This document shows, piece by piece, positions 58,032-64,000 of a DNA stretch of 64,000 nt (its first letter is position 1; every line of letters begins with the position of its first letter). The notes under the pieces are model-generated. The model searched no databases, was not told the origin of the DNA, and worked only from the letters and a program-made list of their open reading frames with translations. A program made the position numbers and the translations under genes. The DNA is from CAVXNP01 sp963763305 (GTDB lineage: Bacteria; Pseudomonadota; Gammaproteobacteria; Xanthomonadales; Rhodanobacteraceae), in assembly GCA_963763305.1 (NCBI GenBank), contig CAVXNP010000001.1, forward strand, positions 124,001-188,000, in the 5' to 3' direction.

Positions 58032-59566
58032 GGCGCGGGGGCCGCGGGGGCGTCGGCGAAGCGGGCAGCCAGATCGCCCAGCGACGTGGCCCAGGCGTCC
58101 AGCTCGGTCTGGTCGGGCACGCTGCCATTGGCGGCCGCGTCGGCCAGCGGTTTGCCGTCGCCCGCCAGCCAGGCCGGCAACGCCGCCTTGAACGCGTCGA
58201 TGCGGGCAATTTCCAGCCGGTCCATGGCACCGCGCTGCAGTGCCAGCAACAAGGCAACCTGGACCGCCAGCGGCAGCGGCGCGAACTGCGGCTGCGCCAG
58301 TACCGCGCGCATCCGCTCGCCGCGCGCGATCTTGGCCTGCACGCGCGGTTCCAGCACGGCGCCGAAGCGGGTGAACATCTCCAGCTCCAGGAACTGCGCA
58401 TAGTCCAGCCGCAGGGTCTGTACCACCTTGCGCAGCAGCGGTGCCTGGGTCTTGCCGCCAACCCGGCTGACGCTCAGCCCGGTGTCGACCGCCGGCATGT
58501 AACCGGCGTGGAACAGCGGGGTGTTCAATACGATCTGGCCGTCGGTGATGGAGATGAGGTTGGTGGGGATGTATGCACTCAGGTTGCCCGACTCGGTCTC
58601 GGCAATCGGCAGCGCGGTCAGCGAGCCGCCGCCGCGCTCCGGCGAAAGCCGCGCGGCACGCTCGAGCAGGCGCGCGTGCAGGTGGAAGACGTCACCCGGA
58701 TAGGCCTCGCGCCCGGGTGGCTGATGGGTGAGCAGCGCCAATTCGCGGTGCGTGGCCGCATGCTTGGTCAGGTCGTCGATCACCACCAGCGCATGGCGAC
58801 CGCGGTCGCGGAAGTACTCGGCGATGGTGACGCCGGCGAACGGGGCGATCCACTGCAAGCCCGGCGGCGCCGATGCGGGCGCCACCACGAACACCGTTCG
58901 CTCCGGTGCGCCGTGGCTGCGCACCGCGTCGATCACCCGCTCCACCGCGCTGGATTTCTGGCCGACCGCCACGTACACGCAGATCAGGTCGCTGTCGCGC
59001 TGGTTGATCAACGTGTCGGTGGCGATCGCGGTCTTGCCGGTGGTGTGGTCGCCGATGATCAACTCGCGCTGCCCGCGGCCCAGGGCGAACAATGCATCGA
59101 TCACCAGCAGCCCGGTCTGCACCGGGTCCACCACCAGGTCGCGTTCGATGATCGCCGGCGCGGCGCGCTCGATGGGTTGGTGGCCGTCCGGGGTCGGCGG
59201 CGGGTGGCCATCGAGCGGCCGCCCCAGCGGATCGAGCACCCGTCCGGGCAGCGCTTCGCCCACCGGCACCGTGACCACCTGGCCGGTTCCGTAGGCACGC
59301 ATGCCCGCTGACAAGCGATCGGAGGCGTCCAGCAGGACGCAATGCACGCTGGCTGCGTCCAGACCCAGGACAAAGCCGACATCGCCGTTCTCGAAGCGCA
59401 GCAGCTCGCTCAGGCCGACGCCCGGCAGGCCGGAGATGCGCGCGATGCCGTCGCCGACCGATTCGATGCGGCCGAACTCCGCCGTGTGCGGTGCCAGCGT
59501 CACCGCCTCCAGTACGGCGCGTGCCTGCGGCAGCCACGCGCCCAGCTCGTCATGCAGGGTGGTCAT
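58028..59566 (-). CDS. atpA: N-type ATPase alpha subunit
   Basis: The product of 512 residues carries the P-loop [17 protein letters not shown] near residue 175, the DELSEED-side region, and the signature [28 protein letters not shown] of alpha subunits. The N terminus ([19 protein letters not shown]) lacks the usual long delta-binding helix of F1 alpha subunits, in line with the absence of a separate delta gene. The start at 59566 overlaps the atpF end by 17 bases. Confidence 0.95.
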   Translation of the reverse strand: MTTLHDELGAWLPQARAVLEAVTLAPHTAEFGRIESVGDGIARISGLPGVGLSELLRFENGDVGFVLGLDAASVHCVLLDASDRLSAGMRAYGTGQVVTVPVGEALPGRVLDPLGRPLDGHPPPTPDGHQPIERAAPAIIERDLVVDPVQTGLLVIDALFALGRGQRELIIGDHTTGKTAIATDTLINQRDSDLICVYVAVGQKSSAVERVIDAVRSHGAPERTVFVVAPASAPPGLQWIAPFAGVTIAEYFRDRGRHALVVIDDLTKHAATHRELALLTHQPPGREAYPGDVFHLHARLLERAARLSPERGGGSLTALPIAETESGNLSAYIPTNLISITDGQIVLNTPLFHAGYMPAVDTGLSVSRVGGKTQAPLLRKVVQTLRLDYAQFLELEMFTRFGAVLEPRVQAKIARGERMRAVLAQPQFAPLPLAVQVALLLALQRGAMDRLEIARIDAFKAALPAWLAGDGKPLADAAANGSVPDQTELDAWATSLGDLAARFADAPAAPAP

Positions 59567-60299
59567 GGCGCTGCAGTTGCTCCCGTAGTTGGTCCAGGTC
59601 GGCGGCCCAGTGGTTGCGTATCACCCGGTGCGCCAGCCGCACCTCCACGCCGGCCAGCAGCGCCGGATCGACGCGGAACGCCACCGGCGCCGCGTGCCCT
59701 GCGACGCGACCAAGTGCTTCGCGCAGCTTCGCCTGGTCGTCATCGGCCAGGGTGTCGGCACTGATCACCTCGATCGGCTGCGTGATTCCCTCGCCCTGCC
59801 CGGCGGCACTGCCGTCACCCAGACCGGCCAGCTCCTCGCAGGTGGCGTGCACGAAGCGCCGGCTCCAGTCGGCCGGTGCAATGCGTTGCAGCAACTGGCG
59901 GGCCATGTCGGCAGCCAGCACACTGGCGCTGGCACGCAGTTGGCCTGCCGCCTGGGCGCGCTCGCGCTGCAGCGCCACCGTGGCCGCCTCGCCACGCTGG
60001 CGGGCCTCCTGTGCCGCCTGCGCCAGCAGTGTCTGGCCAGCCTTGCGGGCCTCTTCCCGGGCCGCCTGCAGGGTCTTCTCGCGCTCGGCAGCCAGCGCCA
60101 GTCGCTCGGCCTGGAGCGCCTCGTGTTCGGCCTCGGCCCGGCTCCTTGCGGTGGCTGCGTCGGCCATCAGCTGCTGCGTGGCCTGCTGCCGTCGCGCGAT
60201 CATCGCCTGTACCGGCTTGAACAGGAAGCGCTGCAATATCCACAACAGCACCAGGACGTTGATCGCCTGCAAGCCCAGCGTCCACCAGTCGATCTTCAT
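59550..60299 (-). CDS. atpF: N-type ATPase b subunit, long form with delta-like end
   Basis: The product of 249 residues starts [20 protein letters not shown] at 60299: one membrane helix, then a long charged coiled coil (about residues 30-135, Ala/Glu/Arg/Gln-rich), and a C-terminal domain of about 100 residues. Ordinary b subunits have about 156 residues. The extra domain ([38 protein letters not shown]) resembles the end of the delta subunit, which is missing as a separate gene. This is the usual N-ATPase layout. Confidence 0.9.
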   Translation of the reverse strand: MKIDWWTLGLQAINVLVLLWILQRFLFKPVQAMIARRQQATQQLMADAATARSRAEAEHEALQAERLALAAEREKTLQAAREEARKAGQTLLAQAAQEARQRGEAATVALQRERAQAAGQLRASASVLAADMARQLLQRIAPADWSRRFVHATCEELAGLGDGSAAGQGEGITQPIEVISADTLADDDQAKLREALGRVAGHAAPVAFRVDPALLAGVEVRLAHRVIRNHWAADLDQLREQLQRHDHPA

Positions 60300-60304
60300 C
60301 GCGC

Positions 60305-60559
60305 TCAAGCCAGGAACGGGTTGGCGAACAGCAGCAGCAACGCGATCACCAGGCAGTAGATGGCGGTGGTCTCGATCATCGCCAGGCCGACGAACAAGGT
60401 GCGCGAGATGGTGTTGGCGGCCTCCGGCTGGCGCGCCAGCGCGTCCATCGCGGCGGCCACCGAACGCCCTTCGCCGAGTGCCGGCGCCATCGCGCCGAAG
60501 GCCACGGCGACCACGGCGCCAAGGATGCTGACGATCTGGATCCAGTCGTGTGCTGTCAT
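60305..60559 (-). CDS. atpE: N-type ATPase c subunit (rotor ring)
   Basis: The product of 84 residues forms a two-helix hairpin with polar loop ARQPEAAN. The ion-binding acid is Glu63 in LAMIETTAIYCL, with Thr64 and Tyr68 nearby. The first helix carries a second acid, Glu30 in APALGEGRS, where sodium-binding c subunits have Gln. Such a two-carboxylate site is known from N-ATPases, and the Burkholderia example was reported to be proton-specific. It lies 5 bp before atpF. Confidence 0.93.
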   Translation of the reverse strand: MTAHDWIQIVSILGAVVAVAFGAMAPALGEGRSVAAAMDALARQPEAANTISRTLFVGLAMIETTAIYCLVIALLLLFANPFLA

Positions 60560-61275
60560 GGGGTGTCTCTCCGGTCAGGTGGGGATGGCTGCACGGGTGG
60601 CGCCGGCGGACGCGACTCCTCGCCAATGGCGGCGCCGACGAAGACCATCGCCAGCACGCTGAAGATGTAGGCCTGGATGACGCCCACCAGCACGTCCAGC
60701 GCCATGAACGGAATCGGCACGAACAGCCCGGCCAGCGACAGCACGATGCCGATCACGAAGGCACCGCTCATCATGTTGCCGAACAGGCGGACCATCATCG
60801 AAAAGGTACGCGTCACCGCCTCCACCAGGTTCAGCGGCAGCATCACCCAGCTGGGGCTGGCGAACGTCTTCAGATAGCCGCCCACGCCGCGACTGCGGAT
60901 GCCGAACCAGGCCACCGCCACGAACACGATCGCCGCCAGTGCCGCGTCGGTCTCGATATGCGCGGTGGGCGCTTCGTTGCCCGGTACCAGCGACGACAGG
61001 TTGGCGCAGAGGATGAAAACGAACAGCGTGCCGATCAGCGGCAGGAACGGCGCCGGATCGGCCTGTACCGTCTGGCGGATCTGTGCCTGCACGGTGGTCA
61101 CCAGCATTTCGGCCAGCGTCTGTACCCGCCCCGGACGCACCAGCAACCGCCGGGTGATCCAGGCACTGAGCAACCACAGCAGCGCGATGATCGCCCAGGT
61201 GGTGACCACCTGGGCGCTGATCGGCACCGGGCCGATGCTGAAAAGTGGCGGAGATGACAGCGGCGAGGACATCAT
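60556..61275 (-). CDS. atpB: N-type ATPase a subunit
   Basis: The product of 239 residues has five to six membrane helices. The essential arginine is in TRTFSMMVRLFGNMMSGAFV, and the C-terminal helix motif ALDVLVGVIQAYIFSVLAMVFV is typical. Two adjacent ATGs (61275, 61272) could start it. It overlaps atpR and atpE ends. It forms the stator half-channels together with the c ring. Confidence 0.95.
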   Translation of the reverse strand: MMSSPLSSPPLFSIGPVPISAQVVTTWAIIALLWLLSAWITRRLLVRPGRVQTLAEMLVTTVQAQIRQTVQADPAPFLPLIGTLFVFILCANLSSLVPGNEAPTAHIETDAALAAIVFVAVAWFGIRSRGVGGYLKTFASPSWVMLPLNLVEAVTRTFSMMVRLFGNMMSGAFVIGIVLSLAGLFVPIPFMALDVLVGVIQAYIFSVLAMVFVGAAIGEESRPPAPPVQPSPPDRRDTP

Positions 61276-61577
61276 CGGGAGACATCCGTGGACAAGCCGG
61301 CACGGTGCAGGAGCAGCTGCCGCGCCAGCAGCAGGCCGACCAGCGCGGCCAACAGCGCCACCGCGCCGACGCGGGCGCAGGCCAGCAGCCCCACGGCGGT
61401 TAGCCCCATCCGAAACAGTTGCGCCAGCACGCCCCAGCCCGCCCCGCCCGGTTGCAGGAACAGGCGCGCGTTCCAGCGCAATGCGGCAAAGTGCAGCGTA
61501 CCGAGCAGCGCGCCCAGTAGCGCGAACAACAGCGCTTCGCCCAGCGTGCCGCCCGACGTCTGCATCCACGCGCTCAT
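61272..61577 (-). CDS. atpR: N-type ATPase AtpR subunit
   Basis: The product of 101 residues has three hydrophobic segments (about residues 12-30, 42-60 and 65-82) and an interior Arg in LAQLFRMGLTAVGLL. AtpR is specific to N-ATPase operons, sits just upstream of atpB, and is thought to help assemble or modify the c/a interface. The start at 61577 overlaps atpQ in ATGA; a start at 61592 is also in frame. Confidence 0.88.
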   Translation of the reverse strand: MSAWMQTSGGTLGEALLFALLGALLGTLHFAALRWNARLFLQPGGAGWGVLAQLFRMGLTAVGLLACARVGAVALLAALVGLLLARQLLLHRAGLSTDVSR

Positions 61578-61857
61578 GGTGTGTGCATCCATCGCCAGGC
61601 CGACCAGCAGCCGACCGCCAGACCCGCGAACAACAGCGGCGCCGTCCAGAAGATGCCGCTGTGCAGCGCGCGGTCGACCCAGCGACCCAGCGCCACCGCC
61701 AGCAACATCGGCGTGACGATCATCCAGCCGAGCACGCCTACCCGTGCGAACTGGCGTGCCAGGGTCGGGTCGCCCTCCTGCAGCCAGCGTCGCTGGCGCT
61801 CGATGCGACGGCGCACGCCGCCGATCAGCTCGGGGTCGGTGCCCGGGTCGTCGCGAG

Positions 61858-61861
<4 letters not shown>
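61574..61861 (-). CDS. atpQ: N-type ATPase AtpQ subunit (AtpI/Z-like)
   Basis: The product of 95 residues has an N-terminal charged part (IERQRRWLQEGDPTLARQFARVG) and two membrane helices (about residues 43-62 and 70-88). This matches AtpQ, a small protein found only in N-ATPase operons between atpC and atpR and related to AtpI/AtpZ assembly factors. Its end overlaps atpR and its start overlaps the atpC stop. Confidence 0.88.
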
Positions 61862-63710
<1,849 letters not shown>

Positions 63711-63806
63711 TCAGGCTCCGGCCTGTGCCGTGGTGGCTGTCGTCATCATCCGCGACAGCCCGGCGGGACCGTCATGACAGATCGGGAAGACCCCGGTGAA
63801 GTTCAT
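63711..63806 (-). CDS. 31-residue ORF upstream of atpD (possible leader peptide)
   Basis: The frame starts at an ATG at 63806 with a perfect AGGAGG seven bases upstream and ends in TGA two bases before the atpD ATG. The peptide begins MNFTGVFPICHDGPAGLSRMM and ends in a Thr/Ala run. I know no family. It is in the same phase as the main atpD frame, so the TGA is the only thing separating them. It may be a coupling leader, or an N-terminal extension cut by an error. It lies directly downstream of the predicted FNR-type promoter. Confidence 0.5.
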   Translation of the reverse strand: MNFTGVFPICHDGPAGLSRMMTTATTAQAGA

Positions 63807-63836
63807 CGACACGCCTCCTGCAGAACCTTGCATCCA

Positions 63837-63876
63837 GCATAGGGATCGTCGGCCACGCGGGATTGATCGTGATCAA
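63837..63876 (-). promoter_or_regulatory. FNR/ANR/DNR-type box and -10 element upstream of the N-ATPase operon
   Basis: The palindrome TTGATCGTGATCAA (63863-63876) is a perfect match to the FNR/ANR consensus TTGAT-N4-ATCAA. On the minus strand a -10-like TATGCT (63842-63837) follows, placing the start point near 63830 and the box centre about 40 bases upstream, the class II activator position. This predicts oxygen- or nitric-oxide-responsive expression of the ATPase. Confidence 0.7.
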
Positions 63877-63879
63877 GCC

Positions 63880-64000
63880 GCGCGCATGTGCCGTGCTCGT
63901 GGCCGGATCAGTGCAGGCCCAGGCCACGGTCCGGCCCCGCCCGAGCCGCCCGGCTCAGGCGCTCTGCCGTTGCGCCGGCGCAGCCCTGGGCACGTTGGCC
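63880..64000. other. Window end, no supported gene
   Basis: Two minus-strand frames are open from the window edge, ending at about 63955 and 63908. The second ends AERLSRAARAGPDRGLGLH and could be the tail of an upstream gene. The stretch is too short to identify. Confidence 0.4.

Noticed and set aside
63711..63713. TGA between the short ORF and atpD as a selenocysteine codon
   Set aside because: The following bases do not suggest a SECIS stem, and a normal ATG with a ribosome site follows at once; a leader ORF or a sequencing slip is simpler.

Overview
The window is GC-rich (by eye well over 65 percent in most genes) and reads as chromosome from a gammaproteobacterium of the Xanthomonadales, most likely Rhodanobacteraceae (Rhodanobacter/Dyella/Luteibacter type). 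The pointers are the gene order rpmF-fabHDG-acpP-fabF-pabB-pabC-mltG-tmk-holB-pilZ, a copLAB copper cluster, KdkA next to a family 9 glycosyltransferase, and the REP-type intergenic palindromes. The genus is inferred from family knowledge; no search was run.

Layout. 1-5.2 kb: start of the NADH dehydrogenase I operon (nuoA-F and the first 129 codons of nuoG) on the minus strand. 5.4-17.4 kb: minus-strand fatty-acid, folate and replication cluster with PilZ and a PIG-L deacetylase at its distal end. 17.5-18.6 kb: a small membrane protein and a Maf nucleotidase. 18.7-24.9 kb: a lipid-linked-sugar glycosyltransferase facing a MoxR/DUF58/transglutaminase operon, then an Slp lipoprotein. 24.9-29.0 kb: HIT hydrolase, a REP pair holding an octamer microsatellite, recR-ybaB-dnaX, the SRP RNA gene and tRNA-Ser(GGA). 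29.3-31.9 kb: metallo-beta-lactamase fold protein, Kdo kinase, family 9 glycosyltransferase. 32-39.1 kb: two MacB-type permeases without an ATPase, then kup with a shortened KdpD and a KdpE. 39.2-42.6 kb: copLAB. 42.9-44.8 kb: GNAT acetyltransferase and an RsbRD-type histidine kinase. 45.2-51.3 kb: a type I restriction island hsdM-hsdS-UPF0158-toxin-antitoxin-hsdR. 51.3-57.1 kb: duplicated repeats with a 20-residue membrane peptide ORF, DUF6165, an aromatic amino acid ammonia-lyase family gene, a decayed GIY-YIG gene, hisS and tRNA-Pro(CGG). 57.1-63.8 kb: a complete N-type rotary ATPase operon atpDCQRBEFAG.

How parts work together. The nuo genes and the N-ATPase are both bioenergetic. The N-ATPase start region carries a perfect FNR/ANR-type box placed about 40 bp upstream of a plausible start point, suggesting induction at low oxygen, and a 31-codon ORF with a strong ribosome site ends two bases before the atpD start. 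The restriction island carries its own toxin-antitoxin pair, with a palindromic operator, between the specificity and restriction genes. Kup is followed directly by a KdpDE-like pair although no kdpFABC is present.

Quality warning. Many conserved genes (nuoD, pabB, pabC, fabF, fabG, fabD, maf, the 18.7-20.4 kb glycosyltransferase, hsdM, hsdS, the ammonia-lyase, the atpD start) contain single-base breaks of frame, mostly one extra base. Because several would be lethal or near-lethal if real, I treat most as sequencing or assembly errors and give the repaired extents.
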